From: Dipylidium caninum
Taxonomy: Eukaryota; Platyhelminthes; Cestoda; Cyclophyllidea; Dipylidiidae
Direction: 5' to 3'
DNA length: 64,000 nt
Assembly (NCBI GenBank): GCA_017562135.1
Contig: QEYB01000725.1
Location: 377,001-441,000, forward strand
In this document: positions 36,926 through 49,100 of the stretch, in pieces
Layout: each line of letters begins with the position of its first letter
Numbering within the stretch: the first letter of the stretch is position 1
Position numbers and translations under genes: made by a program
The notes under the pieces: model-generated
What the model saw: the letters and a program-made list of their open reading frames with translations, nothing else
What the model was told of the DNA's origin: nothing
Database searches by the model: none

Positions 36926-39272
36926 TCACATAAGGTCGCTCAACTCCTGCAGGCCCTTGAGGTAGCGCGGGTCTTTGGCGCGGTCCCTGTTGTGAATGGG
37001 GGCCACTTTCGGCTTGGCCTCATGGTGGCCTTTTCCCCGCGAATACCGTCTATACGTCTCGGATATGTGGGGCGTTGACTTGTGATGGCTTCGACGGCGC
37101 CTATCCTTCGAGCCATGGTGGCTGTCGTCGGTTTTCCTCCAAATCCCCTTCTTGCTCACTTCTCCCATGGCAGTGTGTTTGGCCCCGACTTCCCCTCTTC
37201 CGTGCAATATGGAGTAGCCTCCACCAAAGCCGGCCTCTTTGTGGGCGGACTTGGCCTCTGGACAGATGGTAGAGGTGAACAAGTGGAAGAAAAATAGAAA
37301 GAGAAAGCGTAAAGGTTATGAAGTAAGCAACCGATGACGACCAACGCACTCATCCTCGTATCGCCTTGGCAGAAAGCCGCGCTCCCTGCCCCTAAGCAAG
37401 CTCCATTGCCACGACCTTTCCTGTACGTGCACAGTCGTTTTCTGTCGTCCTTCACAATGCCCAGTCCACCAAATTTAAAAGTAGAAGGCGGGATTTTGAA
37501 CAGCCACATACTCCCGCTCCTCTCCCTCTCTCCGCCTATGGTATGACAGCGTGAGGTGTCGCCGAACCCAACGAGGCAATTGGACTGGCCTGCCGAGGCG
37601 ACGTGGATGGTTGGCAAACTCCATCCTTACCCTCACTGCGCAGCAGCCCACCGGTGTGTTCACCGCATAACGCGCGACTCAACCGCCCGAAGACTGAACA
37701 CACCGGACGAGCTCGCCACAGTGAAGGAGGCCTGTGACCCGGCACGCAGCATTACTTGAACTTGAACCTGAATCACAAACTAATCTCAGCTCTCGAGATG
37801 GGCGAAGTGGCTGTCAGCAACCACGACCTTTGGCAGGTTCACTCAACACAACGGGAAGCCGTCTACAAGAGCTGAAGATGCTCTTCCGGCATTGGGGAAG
37901 TTGGTCCGCTCCAATGTGGTCAAGCGCATCCAACAGCCACTTGAAGTTTTGTCCGTTTTGGAATAAAACAAAATGCAACTTTTTCTTACCGCAACTAAAC
38001 CTTATTAAATAATATAATTGCCTTCACTATTAACGAATTCTTGCCACTGTGAGGGCAATGTGCATATCTCATTTACGGAAAATGTTTTGAACTAGTACTT
38101 GTTTGAAATCTTCCCACTTTTTAATTTGTGTTCTTAAAAAAATCTTATACATAAACTAAGTGATAACGAGAGGGTGCTACATTAGGCGAATATGGTGGAT
38201 ACGGCGGAGTTCTGCGATTTTTTGGCGGGCCCCCGAAGCAACACGTGGCCTGACATCACCATGGGGCAGCACTGAACATCGGCGGCTTCTTTTTTCGGAC
38301 TGTTCTTCCTAATTCATCCACTTGCTGACATTACTTCCCCGAATTAAGCTTTTCCTTCGGTTTTAAAAGCTCATAACGCATTCGTCCTCGAGTGTCTCGT
38401 TATACACACTACAACATTCTCTTATTTAGCCAAATTTGCTTTAGATGTAAAAGGGATATGTTCTCCGGGTTTGTAGGTGATTCACTTTTAACCCCCAGTT
38501 ATCAACCGATTGAAGAAGGGCTCGATTTTTTCCCGAGCAAGCAGAGACGTGCACATGACGCCCCATTCATACAAACTCTTCTCAGGTCACTCATGTGGTA
38601 TCCATCTTGAATATTTCCGCACCATTCCTATCTTTCGGGTATGGGTCGAAATGGTTTGCTGAGCTGAATTGAGCCTTTCTACCATCTCCGATGTCGATGT
38701 CGAGCAAAGTTGGTCGCCCAGAACTTGGCATCTCAGAAATGTCGGAATAACGTGTTTCAAATTTTTCGAAATATCTTCTGCATACCCCATTGCAAACTGT
38801 CTGTAAATTTCTACATGCTTCTGGAGCACTTTTTCCTTGTTAAAATTCGCATAAGACAGTGGACTAAATGAATTTCATTAGTAACCATGGCTACGCTATC
38901 GCTGCACACTTAAGACTGACGTGAATCAACTTTGTTTTAATTAATTTGCTACGTCAATAATGTATGCATTAGGCGACAAAAATAGGTAGGCAAAAATGCT
39001 CCAAATAAACATGTGTTACGTGTCGAAAAGTGACATAGAAACGGGCAACTTTCCGGCAGATATGATGCATGTAAAGGGGGAGAGAGAGAGAGAGAATGGA
39101 ACATGGGAACGCACCTGAATGGAGAAGGAGAACCGTTGACGTAAAGGCTAGCAGAAGAAGGAGTCTCAACGCCTGAAAGCCAAGAAAAGCCTTTACATTA
39201 AGCAATGCGAAGGGGATGGCACACGGCCTCGCGGCGAGGTCTGCTCGACGCCGCACGCTCACTTACAGACAT
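36926..39272 (-). CDS. Gene B: small secreted basic protein (family A/B/C)
   Basis: Exons on the minus strand: 39267-39272 (ATG TCT, then gtaagt), 39115-39172 (58 nt, signal ALRLLLLLAFTSTVLLLHS) and 36926-37257. Phases agree and give 131 aa. The mature part begins EAKSAHKEAGFGGGYSILHG, is basic and His/Lys/Arg-rich in the middle, and ends RDRAKDPRYLKGLQELSDLM. That tail is nearly the same as gene C. The second intron is 1.86 kb and contains a dead mariner element. An alternative ATG at about 37349 (MSALVVIGCLLHNLYAF) opens a signal-like frame near exon 3, but it is out of frame with the mature part and has no donor. I therefore prefer the spliced model. Confidence 0.75.
38164..38829 (-). mobile_element. 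Degenerate mariner-family transposase remnant
   Basis: On the minus strand the text includes RKIGMVRKYSRWIPHE, then SLLAREKIEPFFNRLITGG, and near 38170-38240 RTPPYPPYSPNVAPSRYH. These match mariner landmarks in order: the WVPHEL motif, the SLL-R-K-PFL-RI-TGDEKW region, and the HPPYSPDLAPSDYHLF motif. Stops and frame changes interrupt it (for example after WIPHE and after TGG), so it is dead. The surrounding AT-rich patch (about 37.9-39.1 kb) may be the insertion. Terminal inverted repeats were not identified. Confidence 0.85.
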
Positions 39273-39312
39273 GCTGTTGCCGGAACTGAGCACGCGTGCC
39301 GCGCGCGGTCTG

Positions 39313-39318
39313 TTATAG
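39313..39318 (-). promoter_or_regulatory. TATA-like box of gene B
   Basis: CTATAA on the minus strand, about 41 nt upstream of the gene B ATG. This is the same spacing as in genes A and C. Confidence 0.65.
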
Positions 39319-39342
39319 ACGCCGCGAGGGTCCAATTGCAAT

Positions 39343-39552
39343 GAGGCAGTTTGCGATGCGTCATCCTCTCCGCTCGTCGCGTTGCCCCAATGCATAGCGG
39401 GTGGTAATTATGGCTCCGTCGCTTAATCGATCAACCGTTCGATCGATGAAAAGTGAGGCAGTTTGCAATGCGTCATCCTCTCCACTCGTCGCAGGTGGGG
39501 TTTATGGCCCCTTTACCTCATCGATCGATCGTTCGATCGATTGAAAGTGATT
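39343..39552. repeat. Tandem repeat (period about 112 bp) with palindromic ATCGAT cores, upstream of gene B
   Basis: Copy 1 starts at 39343 and copy 2 at 39455 with gaggcagtttgc. Both continue through atgcgtcatcctctcc and later share a palindromic block built on TCGATCGAT and TTCGATCGAT, followed by gaaaagtga or gaaagtga. It lies just upstream of the gene B TATA box, so it may be a duplicated regulatory module. Confidence 0.8.
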
Positions 39553-39827
39553 AGGTGGCCTGAATTTGGGGACCGACACCTTCACCATTGTAGTCGCTAT
39601 GGCAATGCACTCTACACCATTTTTATCAAACCCTGCCCTACTGAATCGATTTCAGCGACCGTCGTGTTTATGCAGAAGACGTTGATATGCTTTAAGTAGG
39701 GTTTTAATGGTTCTCTGCTTTAGAGAATGTTGACAGGTGAAACAATCAGAGGACGAAAATGAAGCGAAGGGGAAGGCGGGGGCGGGAAAAAAAAAACAAT
39801 GATTTGCGCTATGTAGTGGCCTCGAGG

Positions 39828-40800
39828 TTACATGAGATCCCTCAGTTCCTGCAGACCCTGACGGTAGCGCGGGTCGTTGGCTCGTTGTTTGTTGTGAAGG
39901 GGAGTTGTGATCGGCGTGTGCGACGGTCTCGCAGTCTGCCTGTACACGTAATTCCCGGGCACCGTACGCGGGGGGGCGGATGGCCTCGGCGGCGGCTGTT
40001 TACGGCTGTATTTGTAGCCGGGATAGCTGGAAGGGCCTCTCCAAACCACCCTTCTGCTGGAATAGCTGCTGGAGGCGCCTTTCAAGATACTGTCATCGTC
40101 TGTATCCTCATCGTATTCGCCGTCTCTCTCGACATCCTTGACCGCATCCTGAGCGTCCTCCTCGTAATCCTCGTCGTGATGGTCATAACCGCGTCCTCCA
40201 TCGTGGTGCTCCTCGTCGTCATCGTCGTCAAAGCGATGGCCCCGATAATATCCTGAAGCAATTCATGTCAAAAAAGCTCGTTGAGTTCATGTCTGAGTGA
40301 CGGGAAGGTTGGGACTCTCGCCGACATGTCTTCAGTCCCTGGTAACTCTAGTGGAGGCCTCGAAACACTGGAATTTCGCCCTCCATTTCACGCTCTGAGG
40401 GCGTGGTTGCATTCCTCCGACCTGCCGCCATTCATTTGGCTACGTGGAAGATTCACCGACTGCCACAAATTAAGCATGCGTATAAAAATGAAAGCCGCGG
40501 TATCATAAAACTCATGGGAAAAAGAGCCTCCAGAGGAGGTTTTTTTTTAAAAGAGAAGAACACACGATGGGAGGCGCGAGACTGGTGCGTCTTGAGGGCT
40601 AAAACGACGTGGAGGAGAAGGGAACTCACGGGTGTGGCCGGCGAGAGCTGCACACACGAAGGCGAAGAGGAGGAAGGTTCTGGTGACCTGCAAGGAAAAA
40701 CCACGTCCGCGGGTTAGTTGACACCCCAAGTGGGTCCACAAGGTCGACTGTCTGTCTGTCTGCCTCGATGGCGCGTTTGTGGTCGTCAACTTACCGACAT
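39828..40800 (-). CDS. Gene C: small secreted acidic/His/Tyr-rich protein (family A/B/C)
   Basis: Exons on the minus strand: 40795-40800 (ATG TCG, then gtaagt), 40630-40687 (58 nt, signal VTRTFLLFAFVCAALAGHT) and 39828-40252. All phases agree and give 162 aa. The mature part opens RYYRGHRFDDDDEEHHDGG and continues strongly acidic with Tyr/His pairs. It then turns basic and Pro/Ser/Tyr-rich (SSYPGYKYSRKQPPPRPS) and ends KQRANDPRYRQGLQELRDLM, paralogous to gene B. Many Tyr, His, Asp and Lys and no Cys in the mature part would suit a cross-linked structural protein such as eggshell, which is only a hypothesis. The plus-strand frame over this exon is an antisense shadow. Confidence 0.85.
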
Positions 40801-40837
40801 CTGGCAAACTGCTTGTCGGGTGCTCAGGTCGGCCTGG

Positions 40838-40846
40838 CTTTTATAC
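40838..40846 (-). promoter_or_regulatory. TATA box of gene C
   Basis: GTATAAAAG on the minus strand, about 42 nt upstream of the ATG. Confidence 0.8.
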
Positions 40847-40859
40847 GAGGCGCTAAAAT

Positions 40860-43800
40860 GTCGCCAAGACAGGCATGCTAACACGCCATTGGGCGCGATA
40901 ACTAAACACCGCCATCGCCACCAGCCACCGTCTCCGCCGCCATCATGTTCGGATGCCACGAAGCCTGTTTGTTTACGTGGGAGTCACTTCAACGATTACG
41001 ACCATTTCGCGAAAGTGGGGCTGCGAACGCCGTCTTCGGTGAGGACGCAAACTGGGCAGACGGTGGCACGAGGCGGCAGGGGAAGTGGCCGGTCGGGCGG
41101 TTCGCTCTCCCTCCCTCTCTCCCTCCCACACACACCCGCACACGCACACTTTTATCGTCCATCGGGCTGTTCGCCCCTCGTCAAAACGGCCCCATTTTGG
41201 TAGTAATTGCTTCCTGCAACGAGGAGGGGAATAATTGCCGCCCCGTGTCAACGTCCAGCGTCCCCACCGCCCATTTCCTCGAGCCCCGCGGCCCGAGGGC
41301 GTCGAGTTCGCCTTGGCGACCCTTCTCCCCGCTCACAGGCGGCTTAGGGCGCTTGCGAAGACTTCACCGACAAACTCGCCTATGCGCCGTCAGAGGAGCA
41401 GACGTTTGCTTCGGGGCAGCGAGAAATTTGCACAAGAATAAGTCGCGCAGGACGTCGCATTCGCATGTGGTTTGGAGAAAAGACGCTCGTTTACGCGGCG
41501 GAGGCGGTCGGAGAGTTTGTCCTTTTAACTAAATCGAGCGGGGAATGGCAAAACAGCAGGAAGAACAGCAAACCGCCTGACCTCCGACTAAGTAATTTGC
41601 GTTCTCCCGCACACACACCGCGCCGCCCTCGACGGTGCGGGGCGAGGCGAGGGAGGCAGCCGCACTGGGGGCAGCGCGGAGTCGCTCGGGAGGGCATTTG
41701 CCGGCCCAACACGCCTCCGCGGCCTGCCCCCTTGGCGGAGGTCAAAAACATGAGCAAAAATTGCAAAAATAATCGTGCAAATTGTAATTAGAAGCAGAGC
41801 TCCTTCGCCCTCAACGTACCCGCATCCCGAGAAGGTGTCGACTATGCGACGGCGTCGACGGGTAGTGCGTCTTTTATAGTCCTTCTGAGTCCTCCCCGAG
41901 AGCGCGCTTAATTAGCATCTCATTAGCCGAGGGGTTTAGTGACTCGTGAAAGCCTTCGGGGGCGATAATCCCCAGCCCCTCTAATCCCCCATGATGAGGG
42001 CACCCGCTCCGCCCGAGCAGGGCGGACGGCCGATCCGCGGCGGGAAGATCGACGGGCGGGGGCGCTGTGGCCACTTTGGTGGGCGAGAAAAGCCCAAAAT
42101 TTGTGTTTCCCGCGAATTTCCTCTCGCATTCATCGCCACTCACGTCCTTCTCGGGCTTGGGCAACGCCCCGGGGCTCCAGTTAGTGTCGGTGGCATGTTC
42201 GTTGCATTATTTTTTGCGGGAGGAAATGATGGGATCACACGGAAAAGACACTGGGCTGTACCTGCAGCAAACTAGTGTCAAAATGGCACCGGAGGAGTGA
42301 GGGCGAGGGTTGTCCCCGCCCCTTCCCCCTCGTTCTCCGACGCGGAGGGGGCGGGCGCTGCCCCGAGTGCCCACGCACTGGCGTAGAATGAGGAGGAAAA
42401 CCAAAAAATGACAACTGTCCGACCCGAGGCAAGGGAGAGGGAGTTGAGCGCGCTGGGTTCCTCTTCCCCGTCCCCGACTTGCGCTGACCTGCGCCGAGGG
42501 TGTCGCCTCCCGAGGTGCAGACTCGAGCGCGGCTGCGCCGCTGCCTACCAGGCGCAGCGGGTAGATTTCACGTGGTCCAAACGGTCCAACATCATGTGAT
42601 GGGACCATCGTACCGTGGATCGTGTAAACAGTACGGTTTTTCGGTTAGATAATCAACTCTCCTCAGGACTATTTTAGTGCGAATGTTTGTGAAGCTTCGC
42701 CAAGCCTATCCTCGGTCGCGTCACACATGTGTGACACGATACAGTACACTTGTAGAAACGAGGTTGACTTCGCAACCGTGAAGGCTACTGAACCTTCCCA
42801 CGAGATGAGAGTGTAAAAATGGGGGGGATGAAATCGGAAACACCGTCACTTCGCAGTAGTAAACCATGGGAGGGGCGGTCGGTGCCATAAAACAAATGGC
42901 CGAAGTTGACTAGGACATAATTTTAGCCCACAGCGTGGACAGCTTTTGTGGAGGCTCACACTCCATCGAGGTGAACATGCTCTTAACTGAAAATAACGCA
43001 TACTCTTCCCAGTCAAATTATTCTTGAAATAAACAGTGAGGAAGTGGGATTTACTTGGTAACGGACGAGACCATCGGAGGCTTCTGGCGAATGCCAACTC
43101 GGCGCCCGCGAAGGAATCTGAGAGGAGGGCGGCTGAGAAAGTCCACTGGGAGGACGACCTGTCACAAAGAAGCCTAACAGATCAGTCGACAAGACCGCGA
43201 CAAGGGGAGAAGGAGGAGGAAGGGAGGGAGGGAGGGAGGGAGAAGGGAAGGGGAGGGGAGGGCAGGTCATGGCCTAATCCGAATGGCCTCGTCAACAGTG
43301 GGAAAACGCCGTCGCAACTGCCACATCGTCATTTCGCACTTATCGTTGAAAAAAAGGTTACAAAGGGCCAAACTCACTCTGTCGATATGTCGAATTTGGG
43401 GGATTGAAACTCTTCCTCAGAAGACAGGCAACCGCGTATCCAAGTGCTGTTCGCAAGGTCCTCACTCTCCTTCGTAAAATACGTTTGTCGTAGACTACGG
43501 TTTGTGGGACTAAAAATGGTGATCTCTTCAATAAAATCAAGGCGCCCATGATTTGTTCTCAACAGTCACAAATTGTTAAAGAACAGCTTGCTTCTAACAT
43601 CCCTTTTGTGAGAAAATTTCTATCCTGTAGCCTAAAGTAGTCATTACTGACGATAGACTGGTCCTGGTACTGCTTTCACAGTCTCTGGGAGCCCCGTTCC
43701 ACCGTCGACGGGGCCCAAATGCATGTCACGCTTGTCGTTGACAGCGCGGGTCAAAGTCCCGTAAAGCGAGTGAGAGCAAATTCGTGGCCCTTTCACGTCA

Positions 43801-44797
43801 GCGTGTAAGGCTCTGCCTTTCATCGAAACAAATTCCATGTTTATTGCATTATGACTTGATTAGGGGAGATGCGAGTATGAGAGTGGGGCAGGTGTGAGAA
43901 TTCTGAAAAGAGTTTTGTTCTCAGTAGACCGTACTTCGGACCTTGGACCGATCATGTGTGTGTTACATAAAGTCTCTCAGCAATATTTTCAATTTTTTAT
44001 ATGTAATTGGCCTTAAGATCACAACTCGATTACTTAGTTAGTCTGTTCAAATTGTGAAGATCAGGACTATAATGGGACAAACTATTCGCTAAGGCAGTGG
44101 TGTAAAACCTTGTTGCCTAGATAATTTATCAAAGAATACATTTCCAGTTTAAATGTATGTGAGGGCCGCGGCTCTGTTGACAACGAGTCTTCTGTTCAAC
44201 TGGACTGGCACACACGAAGATGAAATCGCTCGTGATACTGCATGAGACCTTGATTCAGCCTCGTCCTGCCACTCGCCTCAGGATACGGAGCATACGGATT
44301 TAATATCATGCAGAGAGGGCTTAAGGACACTCAAATTCAGGGCAACAAAAATTAGATAGCCAAGTAATTTTCACAACTGGCAGGAGTATCCCAATTAGCT
44401 TCTTAAAAACGAGAGGAATGCACCAGTGCAGCTCCATTAATCGCAATAAATTGTAGTTAGAATTTAAAATAAGCGCAAACGTGTGAAACAACATTTCAAA
44501 ATGTAGGACCTAATGTCATGTTGATTAGCTTATGTGGTAGGTCAATAAATTATAATGTAACATCGCATGCGCAAGTACTCTCGTGAAAATAATCGTTTAC
44601 TTGTTTTATAACAATTGCCACATGCTTCTACTCCAAAAATTAATAAAAAAATTGTAACATTTTTGAAAAAATCAGAAAACTGAGTGTAATGATATCCACT
44701 ACTAAGACTCAAAAGAAAACACGTATCAAAATACTTTATAAGAACGGCATTAGTAAGCCAATCGAAGCGGGCTTTCTGAAGTCTTTGTTATCCATTT
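40860..44797. other. Intergenic region between gene C and NUDT21
   Basis: GC-rich to about 42.6 kb, then AT-rich. Apart from the orphan TATA/exon at 41.8 kb and an unexplained 64-codon frame at 43644-43838 (minus), no gene is supported. A (GGGA)n run lies near 43217-43260. Confidence 0.45.
41820..41879 (-). promoter_or_regulatory. Orphan TATA box plus a 6-nt putative first exon
   Basis: CTATAAAAG (41871-41879, minus) is followed about 50 nt later by ATG CGG and a strong gtacgt donor (exon 41820-41825). The arrangement copies genes A-C, but no 58-nt signal exon with an acceptor could be found downstream. It may be a relic of a fourth member or a chance match. Confidence 0.3.
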
Positions 44798-46160
<1,363 letters not shown>

Positions 46161-49100
46161 GATAATCACAATCTCGGCAAACTGCTTTTCCTATTTTTTA
46201 CTTGTGAAATTGGTAATAAGTAAGTATACAATCTCCTATGCTTTCTTGTTGTGAAGAGAGCGGGTCTTCCTAGCCAACAGTCGAGGTGGGTCATTTGAGA
46301 TTTCCTGTGCAATTATTGGCGGACATGCAACTATGCAATTGTGTTTGGAACAGAGGCGAAAGAAAACTGTTAAATAAGAAAAAACATGGTTTGCCACTGA
46401 GATGATGTTAGAGTAGCTCAAAATTGCAAGATGAAAGAGTTGGCTTTTCTCAGGTCTGGCATGGGAAATGTCGTTGTGATTGGATCTCGAAAATTCCGAG
46501 GTGGTGGTCATTAAAGTAGGGATTTCGTGGCTATCGTATGCGTCGATGTACTAGATTACTACCCAAGACTTGAGAAGTACGTCATTTAGGCTTTTCGATT
46601 TGGGGGGCCCTTTTTAGTCAACGTCTTAGACTGCATCGACTGATTTATTTCTCCTCTTGGCATCGCTTCTCGCAACTCTTATCCCGTCACTTGTCTTTGC
46701 TTCAACGACTTCCCCTGTGAGCCGCTTCCGACGTCGAGAATTAAAATCAGAACGAGTTTTCTCACTTGGATGGCGATGGTTCCTTCTTATTTCGACCTGG
46801 CCTTGTAATTTTGATAAAACTGTATGATACAGCGAATGCGGTAAATCAGCACTGGCTTCTTGACGGCCCTTTACAAGAGTCTACACTGCCTGACCTTAAC
46901 ATTTGGGTAGGCTTCTCATAAAGGATACTTAAAGGAAGAATCCGTTTAATTTAAGTTCGCGTTATTTGAAACAACGTAACACTCTCATTGCATCTACCCT
47001 TAGGTTTTTTGGAGATTATCATGCTTGCATAGAATGACTCGGTGTCGACTGCTGAACTCTTGTGGGGAGCTTTCATGGATTCGAGAGGCCCATAGGCGGC
47101 ACTTGCCTTCTCTAATCTCTGCATTCGGCGATCAGTCACCCAAGGCGGATTTCATCTTAATCGGGTTGAATTGTCGAAATTCTGCCATTTATTTCGTTTG
47201 TAATGAGTGATTAGGACAAGAGGTATGATTGGGGTGTCAGGAAGCCTAGTCGAAGGCTAAGTCCGCCATTGTTGGGGGGAGGGTGTGTCTGAATCTACCT
47301 CACCGCGTTGAAAGCTGGCGAGTTATGAGCGCCTCGAGCCTTCGCGGACTGGGTATTTTGAAGGCGACGTGGACACGTTCTACTCACCGCCCTGACAAGC
47401 CTCAGGCATTGCACAGCAAACAGGTTCGTCTATTGGGGGCGGGGAGGGGGGGAGAGGCTTTTCGCAGCCTCGGCGTATTCTCCCCTCGGCATCGTTAAAT
47501 GCCACGAGGGGTAGAGGTAAGTCGACCCCTCGGCGCTGAGGCGCCCTCAAGCATTCCAAAAGGCCGCCGGGGAACGCGGATGGCTCCAAAGCATTCTCCG
47601 CCGGTCCTACAGCATGTAGACAGTTGACGCCGACTGAGGAGGGTTCCGTCACCAGACTAAACCTGGCCGACTTTGTCTCACTCCCGTCAGGCTGCAGGGT
47701 GACGGCGAGATTATCCACATTTGTCTAAATTAGGGCGCGATGTTGAGAGATTCGCATCGCTGTCGTTACTGAAGCCTTCGCTTCGAGGAGGGCTGCGGGG
47801 CCAAAGTGGAACCTCGCCAGACCGCCGAGTGCAGCGGAATGACGTTGGCGGGTCCGACGAGGTGACTTCATTCCATTCTGCAGGGAGGTTACTTCCTTAC
47901 TGATTGCCGTGAAGATATTTCGTCTTTGCGTCCTTTTTCTGCTTAATCCGTCGTTGCGCCCTTCCACTTCCCCCTGGACGAGAGTAGCTTAAGGGTCAGT
48001 GGTGTCTTTTGGGTCTCCGCACATTCAGAGCTGATTGACTAGACCCATTCCACCGAACCCGTCACATCCCTCAGTCGGGAGAAGCCTCGTGCTGAGGTGG
48101 CCAAAAGTGCCTATGGTTCCAGCGCGACCGGGACGCCGTGCATCGCGACGTGGGCCTCGATGGTCGTCTGCTTCATTTTGGCTACGCGGATGATGCTGTC
48201 GACCGTTGAGGCGGGAACGGCGGTGGCCATGGCTTACTGAAAGGAGGGCGGCATTCATCCACGCAGGAGGTGGTCGGTCCGTTCCCACTCGCACTGCTGA
48301 ACAATTTGTAACAGTTGCGGTAATGCGGCGCTCTCGAATTCGGCCACGGACCCGGCCAGGCGACCCTCGTGTTTACTCTCCCAGTGGACGGGGCGGAATG
48401 AGGCTCTTCGTCTCCGCTTCGTGTGCAGGCGGTGGAGGAGACCACCTGGAAGAAGCGTTTGCGCTCCTCACCCGACCAGACAGGGTCTCCGTGCGAGGCG
48501 ATTTCACAAATCAGAGCCGCTCATGGCAAGGCTTTGGCCCTGACGCCACTCAGCATGACTTCTATGCTGCGTTTCCCTTCTCGTTCAGATGGCGCGAGTT
48601 CACTTTAATCCGTGACTACTAACACTCTGCTATCAGCATCTAATTTCTCACAAAAGCCGCAGTCCGCCACGCAGTCGCGAGGTCGGGACGAGGCATCGTG
48701 TCGTCCCCCAGCTGACGTGTGGCATCTGGTCAGGCCCGTTTGGTCGGCCACACGCAGTATTTGCGACATGGTGTCATTCAAGCACCAAATCACACCCGCC
48801 TCTTTCTTAAGGGCCAAACTCTGCTCTCCCCCTCCCCCTCCCCCCCCCCTCGGGATCACCTCGGTGTGCATTAAAATGCAGTCTGTCAAATTCAGGGCCG
48901 TTTTAGCCGCGAGGGCGACAGTTTCCCCCTCTCGACCTCTCCCCCCCCCACCACCACCGACGCCTGACGCGAAAAGGGCAACGCCCCCGCGGGGCGGGGC
49001 CACAGCCGTGGTCCGGAGAAGGCGTTGTCGGACAAAATAGCGGACATGCGACCGTCTCCGGCCTCCGTTAATTAGGGGAAACACTCAGACGTCGCAGCTG

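Noticed and set aside
37156..37617. Signal-like ORF MSALVVIGCLLHNLYAF, minus strand, as an alternative start of gene B
   Set aside because: Out of frame with the mature exon and without a splice donor; the 39267/39115 exons fit in phase and match the family plan.
39759..40256. 165-codon hydrophobic frame, plus strand
   Set aside because: Antisense shadow of the acidic part of gene C.
41491..41766. Possible signal exon for the orphan promoter at 41.8 kb
   Set aside because: The hydrophobic stretch (GGLLFFLLFC) is in the wrong phase relative to its acceptor; the phase-0 reading hits a stop.
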